This document shows positions 25,372-35,369 of a stretch of 41,688 nucleotides of DNA, piece after piece. The translations under genes were made by a program, and so were the position numbers. This stretch comes from an uncultured Pseudomonadota bacterium (lineage in GTDB: Bacteria; Desulfobacterota; Binatia; Binatales; Binataceae). The stretch spans positions 1 to 41,688 of the forward strand of contig CALAOW010000043.1 in assembly GCA_937889395.1 (NCBI GenBank), read 5' to 3'. The notes under the pieces were generated by a model. The model was not told the origin of the DNA. It made no database searches and worked only from the letters and a program-made list of their open reading frames with translations. Every line of letters starts with the position of its first letter. Positions within the stretch are counted from its first letter, which is position 1.

Positions 25372-25449
25372 CCGGTGGACAGCATTCGATGCCCGCGCTT
25401 GCAGTCGCATCGAGGGTGCGGTTCAATGAAAGCCAGGAGCGGTGCGGGG

Positions 25450-25968
25450 ATGGCGACGAGGGTTAAAGGGCGGCAGAAGGCTGGCGAAGCCGCGGCGGGC
25501 GGCGCGAGCGGCCCGATTACGGTGCTGGTAATCCATGGACCCAACCTGAATCTGCTCGGCGAACGCGAGCCGGAAATTTACGGCCGAACCCGCCTCGCTG
25601 ATATCGACAAGGAACTCAAGCAACTGGGACGCGAACTCGAGATGAAGGTTGAGACGTTTCAGTCGAACAGCGAAGGCGGGATCGTCGATCGAATTCAGAA
25701 GGCGCGCGGCAAGTGCGACGTGCTAATCCTCAATCCTGGCGCATACACGCACACCAGCGTTGCGATTCGCGACGCGATACAGGCCGTGAGCATCCCGGTG
25801 ATCGAAGTGCATCTGTCCAACGTGTATCGGCGCGAGCCGTTTCGGCATCATTCGACGATTGCGGACATCGCGCACGGTCGAATCATGGGATTTGGCGCCG
25901 AGAGCTATAGCCTGGCTCTCAGAGCCGCGCGCACGATGGTCGAGGAGTCGCGCCGACAGAGCGGATGA
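25450..25968 (+). CDS. aroQ: Type II 3-dehydroquinate dehydratase
   Basis: A 172-residue shikimate-pathway enzyme (third step). The core begins [25 protein letters not shown] with the catalytic Tyr44, and continues [17 protein letters not shown] and [18 protein letters not shown] with the active-site histidine and arginine region. The core is the usual 145 residues, preceded by a poorly conserved leader of about 22 residues. ATG 25450 has AGGAG 11 bases upstream; ATG 25426 is an alternative with a similar site, and the track GTG 25375 is less likely. It sits directly before accB, a common bacterial gene order. Confidence 0.92.
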   Translation: MATRVKGRQKAGEAAAGGASGPITVLVIHGPNLNLLGEREPEIYGRTRLADIDKELKQLGRELEMKVETFQSNSEGGIVDRIQKARGKCDVLILNPGAYTHTSVAIRDAIQAVSIPVIEVHLSNVYRREPFRHHSTIADIAHGRIMGFGAESYSLALRAARTMVEESRRQSG

Positions 25969-26033
25969 ACGCCATGGCGGGCAACGATCAAGCGCGCAGG
26001 CGAGCCGCCGTTGCGGGAAGACACGGAGAGCAG

Positions 26034-26531
26034 ATGGAAGTACGCGAGCTAAAAATCCTGCTGGTCCTGATGCGGGACTATGGGCTGGTTGAACTCGAGA
26101 TAGAAGACAAGAAGGGCAAGGTGCGGCTGGTCCGCGGCGGCGGGCGCGCGTCGGTGGAGGTGACCGAGGCGGGCTCGGAGGCGCACGTGGCGTCGCGCGC
26201 GGCCACGCCGATCAAGATGGCGATGAGGCACCTGGAGGCGACCGAAGAGGAAGGCTCGAAGGCGGCGGGCAGAATCGAGCTGGCGCCGAATCAGAAGCTG
26301 ATCGAAAGCCCGATGGTGGGTACGTTTTACCGGGCCGGCTCGCCGGACGCGGCGCCATTCGTCGAGGAAGGATCGTCGGTGCGCAAGGGGCAGCCGCTGT
26401 GCATCATCGAGGCGATGAAGATGATGAACGAGATCGAATCGCCGGCAGCAGGGCGGGTGATAAGAATCATCGCCGAGAATGGGAATCCTATTGAGTACGG
26501 TCAACCGCTGATGATCATCGAAGTGATCTGA
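26034..26531 (+). CDS. accB: Biotin carboxyl carrier protein of acetyl-CoA carboxylase
   Basis: A 165-residue carrier whose Lys129 in [15 protein letters not shown] is biotinylated and shuttles CO2 between AccC and the transcarboxylase. The N-terminus [34 protein letters not shown] matches the usual AccB start, a charged and Ala-rich linker follows, and the biotinyl domain begins at about [23 protein letters not shown] 26034 has GGAG 7 bases upstream. Earlier in-frame ATGs (25965, overlapping the aroQ stop, and 25974) would add an unusual Arg-rich leader. accC follows after 19 bases. Confidence 0.94.
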   Translation: MEVRELKILLVLMRDYGLVELEIEDKKGKVRLVRGGGRASVEVTEAGSEAHVASRAATPIKMAMRHLEATEEEGSKAAGRIELAPNQKLIESPMVGTFYRAGSPDAAPFVEEGSSVRKGQPLCIIEAMKMMNEIESPAAGRVIRIIAENGNPIEYGQPLMIIEVI

Positions 26532-26550
26532 GAAGGCGGGGCGCTCGTCG

Positions 26551-27936
26551 ATGTTCAAGAAACTGCTGGTCGCAAATCGCGGGACAATCGCAATCCGGAT
26601 AATCCGCGCATGCCGCGAGCTGGGGATTTTGACGGTGGCGGTTTACTCGACGGCGGACAAGGACGCGCTGCACGTGCGGATGGCGGACGAGTCGGTATGC
26701 ATCGGGCCGCCGGCGGCTGAAGACAGCTACATGAACATCCCGGCGATTCTGAGCGCGGCCACGACCTTCGGCGCCGATGCGGTGCATCCCGGCTACGGTT
26801 TTTTGTCCGAGAATGGCGACTTCGCGGAGGCATGCCAGCGCTCGGGACTGAACTTCGTGGGTCCGCGGGCGCGTCATATCAGGTTGATGGGCGACAAGCC
26901 GCGTGCACGGCGAATCATGAAGCGCGCGGGCGTGCCTGTTCTGCCGGGCAGCGAGGGCACGGGAGTTACGGAGCTGCGGGAGGCGCAAGCGGACGCGAAG
27001 CGGCTGGGCTACCCGGTGCTGATCAAGGCGGCCGCGGGCGGTGGCGGCAAGGGGATGCGAGTCGTTCGCGACAGCGCGGAGTTGACGCGCCTGTTTCCGC
27101 AGGCGCAGGGGGAATCGGAGGCGTCGTTCAACTCGCGCAAGATGTACCTGGAGAAATACCTGGAGCGCGTGCGTCACGTCGAGTTTCAGATACTTGCCGA
27201 CCTTCACCGCAACGCGATTCATCTTGGCGAACGCGACTGCTCGATTCAGCGCCGTCATCAGAAGCTGATCGAGGAATCGCCGTGCCCGATTCTGACCACG
27301 CGGCTGCGCGAAAAGATGGGCAAGGCGGCGGTGCGCGCGGCCGAAGTGGTCGGCTATTCGAACGTCGGCACCGTGGAATTCCTGCTGGCGGGCGGCGGCA
27401 AGTTTTATTTTATCGAGATGAACACCCGGATCCAGGTCGAGCACGGCGTGACCGAGATGGTCACGGGCATTGACCTGGTGAAGGAAAGTATCCGGATGGC
27501 GATGGGTGAGAGACTTGGGCTGAAGCAGCGGCAGGTGAAGTTCGATGGCGCGTCGATGGAGTTTCGCATCTATGCCGAAGATCCGGAGCGTCATATTCCG
27601 GCGCCGGGCGTCGTCACGAATCACCATCCGCCGGGCGGACTGGGCGTGCGCGTCGAGACGGCGCTGTACGACGGCTATCGCGTGCCGGTGCAATACGATC
27701 CGCTGATCGCAAAGCTGATAGTGCACGCCGAGACGCGCCCCGAAGTGATCGCGCGGGCCAAGGCGGCGCTGCGCGAGTATGTAATCGACGGCATCAAGAC
27801 CAACATCCCGCTGCATCTGAAGATTCTGCACGATCCGGATTTCAATCGCGGCGAATTCTCGACCGATTTTCTAAGCCGCTATGAACCGGCCCAGCCCGAA
27901 GCCGCGCACCACGCGCCGATAAGCAAGGCCTCTTGA
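26551..27936 (+). CDS. accC: Biotin carboxylase subunit of acetyl-CoA carboxylase
   Basis: A 461-residue ATP-grasp enzyme that carboxylates biotin on AccB. FKKLLVANRGTIAIRIIRACRELGI opens the biotin-carboxylase N domain, HPGYGFLSEN follows, the glycine-rich ATP lid AAAGGGGKGMRVV starts at about residue 160, and the active-site strand is YFIEMNTRIQVEHGVTEMVTGIDLV. In most AccC the last reads QVEHPVTE; here Gly replaces Pro. ACC genes accA and accD are not in the window. Its last four bases overlap the track start of the next ORF. Confidence 0.95.
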   Translation: MFKKLLVANRGTIAIRIIRACRELGILTVAVYSTADKDALHVRMADESVCIGPPAAEDSYMNIPAILSAATTFGADAVHPGYGFLSENGDFAEACQRSGLNFVGPRARHIRLMGDKPRARRIMKRAGVPVLPGSEGTGVTELREAQADAKRLGYPVLIKAAAGGGGKGMRVVRDSAELTRLFPQAQGESEASFNSRKMYLEKYLERVRHVEFQILADLHRNAIHLGERDCSIQRRHQKLIEESPCPILTTRLREKMGKAAVRAAEVVGYSNVGTVEFLLAGGGKFYFIEMNTRIQVEHGVTEMVTGIDLVKESIRMAMGERLGLKQRQVKFDGASMEFRIYAEDPERHIPAPGVVTNHHPPGGLGVRVETALYDGYRVPVQYDPLIAKLIVHAETRPEVIARAKAALREYVIDGIKTNIPLHLKILHDPDFNRGEFSTDFLSRYEPAQPEAAHHAPISKAS

Positions 27937-27983
27937 CCGCAACGCTCCGCGCCATGCTTGATAGAGTCCAGTGGAGAGGCGTC

Positions 27984-29060
27984 ATGCCTGGGCCCATGAG
28001 TCAAATGACGAACTTGAAAAAAATCAAACGAGCATTTCTTGCACTGATAATCGGGTTGATTGCGAGCGTGCCGGCTGCGGCGCAGGACGGAATGAATCCG
28101 CTGATTCCCGGCGGCAACAGCGCACCTCCGGGCCGCGCGCCGAAGGCAGTGGTCGCCAATCCGCTGTACGATTTCGGCAGCGCGCTCGAAGGTACGATGG
28201 TCAGTCACACCTTCACGATCAAGAACAACGGCCAGGGCTATCTGGATATTCGCGGCGTGAAGACCTCATGCGGATGCACGACGGGAAATCCCTCGAAGAT
28301 GCATATCGCGCCGGGCGACGAGAGCGAAATCGCCGTCTCGTTCGACACGCACTTTCAGAAGGGTCATCAGGTGCGCACTATCACGGCGATCACCAACGAT
28401 CCCGACAATCCGCAGGTCGCGATGACGATGCAGGGGGTCGTCAAGAAGCAGGTCGAGGCGCAGCCGGGTGAAATCTCATTTGGCAACGTGAAGAAGGGGG
28501 CCGAAAACACCAGGGAGCTGGTGGTCAATGATCTCAACCCGGGGCGCGGGCCGTTCCAGGTCGGTCCGGTGAGCAACTCGAATTCTTCGATCAAGGTCGT
28601 GCAGGAGAAGCGCCCCGACGGCAAGCCGGGCGCGCTGCTCAAAGTCTCGCTGCTCAAGACGATGCCGGTGGGGCAATTCGACGACACGATCAAGATCACA
28701 ACCAATCGCGTGCCGTTGCAGGTTGACGTGTTCGGAACCGTGACGGGAAATTTGAATATTGATCCCGCGCAGGTTTCGTTCGGTATCGTTCCTCGCGGCC
28801 AGGACATCGTGAGAATCCTCAAGTTGAGCAATCAGGGTCCCCATCCGGTAAAGGTACTCGAGGTGGCGAGCAGCAGCCCGGCCGTCGCCGCGACTGTGGA
28901 GCCGGTCACGCCGGGCAGGGAATACAAGGTGACGGTCACGCTCAGGCATGGCACACCCGACGGGCAGTTGCGGGGGGATTTGACGATAAAGACGGACGAC
29001 CCGGATCAGGCGGCGCTGAAGGTGCCGTTCTACGCAATCGTGGGGCAGTTCAAGACCTGA
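27984..29060 (+). CDS. Exported DUF1573-domain protein
   Basis: A 358-residue secreted protein. A signal peptide (KKIKRAFLALIIGLIASVPAAAQ) has a probable cleavage near Ala34. VVANPLYDFGSALEGTMVSHTFTIKNNGQGYLDIRGVKTSCGCTTG is the DUF1573 signature with the conserved CxC pair, and two further immunoglobulin-like beta units follow (IKVVQEKRPDGKP..., IDPAQVSFGIVPRGQDIVRILKLSNQGPHPVKV...). Such proteins are thought to be periplasmic or surface binding proteins; function is unknown. ATG 27984 has GGAGAGG just upstream and gives a clean signal peptide, so it is better than the TTG at 27933 that overlaps the accC stop. Confidence 0.82.
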   Translation: MPGPMSQMTNLKKIKRAFLALIIGLIASVPAAAQDGMNPLIPGGNSAPPGRAPKAVVANPLYDFGSALEGTMVSHTFTIKNNGQGYLDIRGVKTSCGCTTGNPSKMHIAPGDESEIAVSFDTHFQKGHQVRTITAITNDPDNPQVAMTMQGVVKKQVEAQPGEISFGNVKKGAENTRELVVNDLNPGRGPFQVGPVSNSNSSIKVVQEKRPDGKPGALLKVSLLKTMPVGQFDDTIKITTNRVPLQVDVFGTVTGNLNIDPAQVSFGIVPRGQDIVRILKLSNQGPHPVKVLEVASSSPAVAATVEPVTPGREYKVTVTLRHGTPDGQLRGDLTIKTDDPDQAALKVPFYAIVGQFKT

Positions 29061-29095
29061 TCGAGGTTCGACGCGAACAGGGGAACTGGGCTGAA

Positions 29096-29989
29096 ATGGC
29101 TCGGCGCGAGAAATCGGGGATCATTTCCTGGCTGCGGGACCGGATAAGTGATTGGGCCGTCGGCCTGCTCACCAAGCCTCTCAAGAGTTACGCCCTCCAC
29201 GTCCCAAACGATATTGCCGCGCTCAAGCGTCACATTCGCAAGGGCGACGTCGTATTGGTGGAAGGAAACGAGCGAGTCAGCGAATGCATCAAGTACCTGA
29301 CCCAAAGCTCGTGGTCGCACTCGGCGTTGTACGTCGGCGACGAGCCGATTCGGCGCAATCCCGAGATGAAGGCGCCGCTGGTGGCGCAATTCGGCGAAGA
29401 AGCGAACTTCCTGATGGTCGAGGCGATCGTCGAGGCGGGCGTGGTGCTCTCGCCGTTGGCCAAGTATCGCGACTTCAACATCCGCGTCTGCCGGCCATTC
29501 AACCTGTCGGCGGCGGATCTGGCCGACGTGATGGACGAGGCGATTCGCAGCGTGGGCAATACCTACGATCTGCGCAACGTAATCGATTTGGCGCGCTACT
29601 TCCTGCCGGTGAGCCTGGTGCCGCCGCGCTTTCGCCGCCAGGCGCTGCAGTTCGGAAGCGGCGTGCCGACGCGAGTCATCTGTTCGAGCGTGATCGCGTC
29701 TTCGTTTAATCGCGTGAAGTTCCCCATTGTGCCGAACTACCAGCAATTGCCGCCGCCGGCGGCGTCGCCCAAGCGCAAGCTGTGGCCGATAGGCCCGAGG
29801 ACGACCGGCGCCTTGCAATACGGCACGCTTAGGATGGTCTCGCCGACGCTGATCACGCCGCGCGATTTCGATCTCTCGCCCTATTTCGAGATCATCAAAT
29901 TCAATATCATCGAGGGCATGCGTTTCGACTATCACAAGATTTTGTGGGCCGACGCCGCACCACCCGCGCCGGTGAAGAAGGGCGCGTGA
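29096..29989 (+). CDS. YiiX-like permuted NlpC/P60 (papain-fold) protein
   Basis: A 297-residue protein. GDVVLVEGNERVSECIKYLTQSSWSHSALYVGD at about residues 51-83 and VICSSVIASSF near Cys196 form the His-before-Cys order (His75, Cys196) of circularly permuted papain-fold hydrolases such as YiiX/YebB. Family members are predicted thiol hydrolases or acyltransferases acting on lipids or peptides. The first 40 residues have amphipathic character (SWLRDRISDWAVGLLTKPL) and may associate with membrane; there is no signal peptide. It follows the DUF1573 gene by 35 bases and a small unknown gene starts 43 bases later. Confidence 0.75.
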   Translation: MARREKSGIISWLRDRISDWAVGLLTKPLKSYALHVPNDIAALKRHIRKGDVVLVEGNERVSECIKYLTQSSWSHSALYVGDEPIRRNPEMKAPLVAQFGEEANFLMVEAIVEAGVVLSPLAKYRDFNIRVCRPFNLSAADLADVMDEAIRSVGNTYDLRNVIDLARYFLPVSLVPPRFRRQALQFGSGVPTRVICSSVIASSFNRVKFPIVPNYQQLPPPAASPKRKLWPIGPRTTGALQYGTLRMVSPTLITPRDFDLSPYFEIIKFNIIEGMRFDYHKILWADAAPPAPVKKGA

Positions 29990-30032
29990 GACGGCGGGAA
30001 CATCGGGGCCATCGCAAGCAGGAGAGGATTCA

Positions 30033-30314
30033 TTGAACGACGAACAAGGGCACGCAGGCGGCCGGCGCGAACTTCTTGAGAAGACAATCGCGAAGATTCT
30101 GCATCGCCATTGCAATTTTGGATGGGCGAACTACTACGTCCCGAGCGAGAAGTTCCCGAGCCTCATCGAGGAGCTGGTCGAGGTGATGAGCCCGGGCGGA
30201 CAGGCCGGTCACGATGAATTGGTGCGGTTTTTTCTTGGGCTTCAACGCTTGTCGTCGATTCAGGAGCGGGTGGCGAAACTCGAGCAGGAATTTTCGGTGT
30301 ACAAGCGCGGCTGA
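30033..30314 (+). CDS. Small protein of unknown function, TTG start
   Basis: A 93-residue protein I do not recognise. Predicted mainly helical: RRELLEKTIAKILHRHCNFGWANYYVPSEKFPSLIEELVEVM, then a C-terminal coiled-coil-like RLSSIQERVAKLEQEFSVYKRG. The start is TTG 30033, supported by the strong ribosome site AGGAGAGG about 5 bases upstream, and no ATG lies nearby in frame. It could be a small adaptor. It is followed by a 121-base gap before the nitroreductase. Confidence 0.6.
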   Translation: MNDEQGHAGGRRELLEKTIAKILHRHCNFGWANYYVPSEKFPSLIEELVEVMSPGGQAGHDELVRFFLGLQRLSSIQERVAKLEQEFSVYKRG

Positions 30315-30435
30315 GACAGCCTGCTAAAGCGATCAGTGCAGTTCGGCTTTTAGCGCCGTCAGTTCGGCGGCGTCGGCGGCCGCCTCTTCGACTGGTGGCC
30401 GCCCCGATTCGAAATTTCAGATGGAGGCGCCATCC

Positions 30436-30948
30436 ATGGACGCTGTTGAAGCGATTCTCTCCCGCCGGGTGCAGCGCGCGTTCTCGGACAAACCGGTGGA
30501 GCGCGAAAAACTCTCGAAAATCGTCGAGGCCGGACGCCATGCGATGAGTGCGCGCAACATGCAGCCGTGGCAGTTTGTCGTGATTCAAAATCGCGATCGG
30601 CTTAAAGAGATTGGCGCGCTATGCTCGACGGGCCGTTTCGTTGCGGAGGCGCCGTCGGCGATCGTGGTGCTCAAGGACGTCGCCAACGCGCGATGGGCCG
30701 ACGTGGATTGCGCGCAAGCGGTGCAGAACATGGCGAACGCAGGATGGGCGGATGGACTCGGCACTTGCTGGGTCGGCAACTTCGACGGTGCGAAGATCGG
30801 CGCGCTGCTTGGCGTCAAGGACGGATGGGCGGTCTTCACGATTCTGCCGTTCGGCTACGCCGACCCAAAGAATCCGCCGCAGGCGAAGCCGCTCAAACCG
30901 CGCGGCGAGATGGTGCATTATGAGCGCGTGGGAAATCCCAAGCCGTGA
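30436..30948 (+). CDS. Nitroreductase-family FMN oxidoreductase
   Basis: A 170-residue protein. AILSRRVQRAFSDKPVEREKLSKIVEAGRHAMSARNMQPWQFVVI matches the nitroreductase FMN-phosphate binding opening, and GLGTCWVGNFDGAKIGALLGVKDGWAVFTILPFGYADP the family C-terminal half. Such enzymes form dimers that use NAD(P)H to reduce nitro compounds, quinones or flavins; the physiological substrate is unknown. ATG 30436 has GGAGG 9 bases upstream; ATG 30421, the track start, overlaps that site and is less likely. Confidence 0.87.
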   Translation: MDAVEAILSRRVQRAFSDKPVEREKLSKIVEAGRHAMSARNMQPWQFVVIQNRDRLKEIGALCSTGRFVAEAPSAIVVLKDVANARWADVDCAQAVQNMANAGWADGLGTCWVGNFDGAKIGALLGVKDGWAVFTILPFGYADPKNPPQAKPLKPRGEMVHYERVGNPKP

Positions 30949-30991
30949 CGATCTGGTTGAGCCTTAACACTGAAAAAAAGAAGGTTTTGCG

Positions 30992-31432
30992 ATGGCGATA
31001 AAACAGCAAGTTCCGCCCGAAGCGTACGCAACGATGCAGGATAATCCCGACGCGCTCTATCTCGACGTTCGCACCGAAGGAGAATTTGCGGCCGGACACG
31101 CGCCACGCGCGATCAATATCCCGGTCATGGTGGCCAAGGGTCCGGGCCAGATGCAGTTGAATCTCGACTTTGTCGAGGTCGCCGAGAAGGTGATTCCCCG
31201 CGGCAGGAAACTCGTCGTCGGATGCATGGCGGGCGGCCGTTCGCAGCGTGCGTGCGAGATGCTCGAAGAGGCGGGATTCACCGATCTGACCAACCTGGTC
31301 GGCGGCTTTGGCGGCCAGCGCGACGCGTCGGGGCAGGTGGTCGTCGCGGGATGGAAGGACGCGGGACTGCCAGTGACGACGGAGCTGGGCGACGCCGCCT
31401 ACGCAGCGCAGCGGACCAAGGCGGGCGTGTAA
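30992..31432 (+). CDS. Rhodanese-like sulfurtransferase
   Basis: A 146-residue single rhodanese domain. LYLDVRTEGEFAAGHAPRAINIPV is the N-terminal CH2 signature, and the active-site Cys78 lies in the loop VVGCMAGGRSQRA, which binds persulfide sulfur. No signal peptide is evident, so it acts in the cytoplasm. Its stop overlaps the next start as TAATG, implying translational coupling with the adenosyltransferase. A metallo-hydrolase gene follows; a link to sulfur or persulfide handling is inference only. Confidence 0.9.
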   Translation: MAIKQQVPPEAYATMQDNPDALYLDVRTEGEFAAGHAPRAINIPVMVAKGPGQMQLNLDFVEVAEKVIPRGRKLVVGCMAGGRSQRACEMLEEAGFTDLTNLVGGFGGQRDASGQVVVAGWKDAGLPVTTELGDAAYAAQRTKAGV

Positions 31433-32094
31433 TGGCGATACGCCTGACCCGGATTTACACGCGCACGGGCGACAAGGGGAATACGGCGCTGGTAGGAGGC
31501 AAGCGCGTGCCCAAGGAAATCACGCGGCTGGAGGCCTACGGAACGATCGATGAGCTGAATTCGATCGTCGGAATCGTCCGCACCTACATCCCGGATTATC
31601 GCGACGGGCTCGGCGCCGACTTCGAGCCGTATTCGGAGACCTTGCGGCGGATACAAAACGAATTGTTCGACCTCGGCAGCGAACTCGCTACGCCGCCCGA
31701 CGGCGAATATCCGCAGATGCACAAGATGGGCGCCGGCGAGACCAAGCGGCTCGAAGAAGAGATGGACGCGATGGAGAAGGAGCTCGAGCCGCTGAAATCT
31801 TTCACTCTCCCCGGCGGCGGCGTGCTCAACGCCTTCATCCATCAGGCGCGCACGGTGTGCAGGCGTGCGGAGCGCGAATGCTGGCGGCTGAAGCGTGAAG
31901 AGGACATCAGCGACAATCTCATCATCTATGTGAACCGGCTGAGCGATCATCTGTTCGTGCAGTCGCGATGGATTGCGAAGCGGCTCGGCGAGCCCGAATT
32001 TCTGTGGGACCGGGCGCTGCGGATCGAAGAGAATACGAAGACCGCGCGCGCGGCGAAAAGCAGGCCGGGCCGCGGCGGCAGCGTGAAATCCTGA
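31432..32094 (+). CDS. pduO: PduO-type cob(I)alamin adenosyltransferase
   Basis: A 220-residue enzyme that converts cob(I)alamin plus ATP to adenosylcobalamin. RIYTRTGDKGNTALVGGKRVPKEITRLEAYGTIDELNSIVG is the PduO ATP-binding N-terminus, and HQARTVCRRAERECWRL with LIIYVNRLSDHLFVQSRWIAK the conserved helical C-terminus. ATG 31432 shares a base with the rhodanese stop. A basic, low-complexity tail (TARAAKSRPGRGGSVKS) is dispensable-looking. The enzyme implies B12-dependent metabolism, such as methylmalonyl-CoA mutase, elsewhere in the genome. Confidence 0.92.
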   Translation: MAIRLTRIYTRTGDKGNTALVGGKRVPKEITRLEAYGTIDELNSIVGIVRTYIPDYRDGLGADFEPYSETLRRIQNELFDLGSELATPPDGEYPQMHKMGAGETKRLEEEMDAMEKELEPLKSFTLPGGGVLNAFIHQARTVCRRAERECWRLKREEDISDNLIIYVNRLSDHLFVQSRWIAKRLGEPEFLWDRALRIEENTKTARAAKSRPGRGGSVKS

Positions 32095-32111
32095 GTGGGG
32101 GAAATTTGGCG

Positions 32112-32813
32112 ATGGCTGAATCCAGCGAAAGTAAAATCTATCTGCGACAGACGCAGATCGGCCCGATGGCGAATTTCGTGTACCTGATCGGCGATCCGGT
32201 CACGCGCAAGCTCGCGGTCGTCGATCCCGCGTGGGACGTCGATGCGATACGCACCTATGCGGAGCGGGAAGGTTACCAGATCGACAAAATCCTGCTGACG
32301 CACTATCACCCCGATCATCTGGGCGGGCACATGATGGGCCAGAATATCGAGGGCGCCGCGATGATGCTCGAACACGTGAAGGTCAAGGTCTATGTGAACA
32401 AGCACGAGGCCGACGGGGTGAAGCAGGTCGCGGGATTGTCGGACTCCGACCTGGTCAAGGTCGATGCGGGCGACACGGTCAAAGTGGGCGAGCTCGAGGT
32501 GAAGTTCCTGCATACTCCCGGGCATACGCCGGGCTCGCAATGCTTCCTGGTCGAGGGCAACCTGATTTCCGGCGACACGCTGTTCGTGAACTCGTGCGGA
32601 CGGGTGGACCTGCCGGATTCGGATCCGGAGGCGATGTATCACAGCCTGAACGATACGCTGCGCAATCTCGACGACTCGACGGTGGTGTATCCGGGGCACG
32701 CGTACTCGCCGGAATCGAGCACGACGATCGGCGATCAGAAGCGCCACAACATGTACATGCGATTTCCGACACTCGACGATTTTCTCGACGCGATGGGATA
32801 CCCGCGCCGCTAG
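32112..32813 (+). CDS. Metallo-beta-lactamase-fold hydrolase (glyoxalase II-like)
   Basis: A 233-residue MBL-fold enzyme. The metal motif is THYHPDHLGGH (HxHxDH), followed by FLHTPGHTPGSQCF, GNLISGDTLF with the bridging aspartate, and VVYPGHAYSPES with the last histidine. These are the hallmarks of hydroxyacylglutathione hydrolase-like proteins. Persulfide dioxygenase (ETHE1) is an alternative suggested by the nearby rhodanese, but the typical ADHxTG signature is absent. A preceding in-frame TTG (32106) could be used; ATG 32112 is preferred with GGGGG upstream. ligA follows after 34 bases. Confidence 0.82.
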   Translation: MAESSESKIYLRQTQIGPMANFVYLIGDPVTRKLAVVDPAWDVDAIRTYAEREGYQIDKILLTHYHPDHLGGHMMGQNIEGAAMMLEHVKVKVYVNKHEADGVKQVAGLSDSDLVKVDAGDTVKVGELEVKFLHTPGHTPGSQCFLVEGNLISGDTLFVNSCGRVDLPDSDPEAMYHSLNDTLRNLDDSTVVYPGHAYSPESSTTIGDQKRHNMYMRFPTLDDFLDAMGYPRR

Positions 32814-32838
32814 CCGGGGATTCGCGCGATGGTCGTGA

Positions 32839-34869
<2,031 letters not shown>

Positions 34870-34888
34870 ATCGGCGATCGATCCAGAA

Positions 34889-34927
34889 CCCTCACCTAAC
34901 CTCTCCCGTGAAATAATGGGCGAGGGA
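34889..34927. repeat. CCCTCACC / CTCTCCC...GGGCGAGG repeat, degenerate copy 2
   Basis: CCCTCACCTAACCTCTCCC-gtgaaataat-GGGCGAGGG resembles the element at 12316-12393 without its inner hairpin. It lies in the 66-base gap between ligA and the acylphosphatase gene and could form a loose hairpin there. Confidence 0.45.
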
Positions 34928-34935
34928 TTGGAGGC

Positions 34936-35229
34936 ATGACGACTCAAAAGCAGGCGGGTCGCGCGAGGCTGCATCTGATAATCAGCGGGCGGGTGCATGG
35001 AGTCGGCTTTCGATTCTCGGCTTACGACGAGGCCAGAGATCTCGCACTTGCCGGATGGGTGCGCAATATCCCGGGCGGCGAGGTCGAAATCGTCGCGGAA
35101 GGCATCAAGGAGAGTTTGCAGATGCTGGCGGCTTGGGCACATCTGGGCCCGCCGTCGGCGCACGTGACTGAGGTACGCGAAGACTGGCTGGATTTTACGG
35201 GTGAGTTCACCGAGTTTCGGATTCGCTGA
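34936..35229 (+). CDS. Acylphosphatase
   Basis: A 97-residue enzyme that hydrolyses carboxyl-phosphate bonds. The first signature ISGRVHGVGFRFSAY contains the phosphate-binding Arg26, and GWVRNIPGGEVEIVAEG the catalytic Asn44 and second signature. The size is standard. It stands after ligA, separated by the repeat, and is followed by a 140-base AT-richer gap before korA. A GGAGG overlaps the immediate upstream region. Confidence 0.92.
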   Translation: MTTQKQAGRARLHLIISGRVHGVGFRFSAYDEARDLALAGWVRNIPGGEVEIVAEGIKESLQMLAAWAHLGPPSAHVTEVREDWLDFTGEFTEFRIR

Positions 35230-35252
35230 TCGGGCGCGAAAAAAAGTGGGGC

Positions 35253-35281
35253 TTTAATGGCTCGGTTAGATTAGCTATGCT
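35253..35281 (+). promoter_or_regulatory. Possible promoter of korAB
   Basis: In the AT-rich 140-base gap, TTTAAT (3 of 6 to TTGACA) and TATGCT (4 of 6 to TATAAT) are 17 bases apart, 89 bases before the korA start. The gap is long enough for a leader, but no riboswitch-like fold is obvious. Confidence 0.25.
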
Positions 35282-35369
35282 TTAAATCCACGTGTTCAAA
35301 TATTTGTAGGGCTTCGAGATATCGGAGTAATTTTCAATCAGGCTCTAACCACAAGGAGATTGGACTGAG

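Noticed and set aside
24433-25410. N-terminal extension of purU to 613 residues
   Set aside because: The extension lies antisense to rsmI. The ACT domain starts just after the GTG at 24432, which has its own ribosome site.
26515-27831. 438-residue minus-strand ORF opposite accC
   Set aside because: Antisense shadow of accC; no family resemblance.
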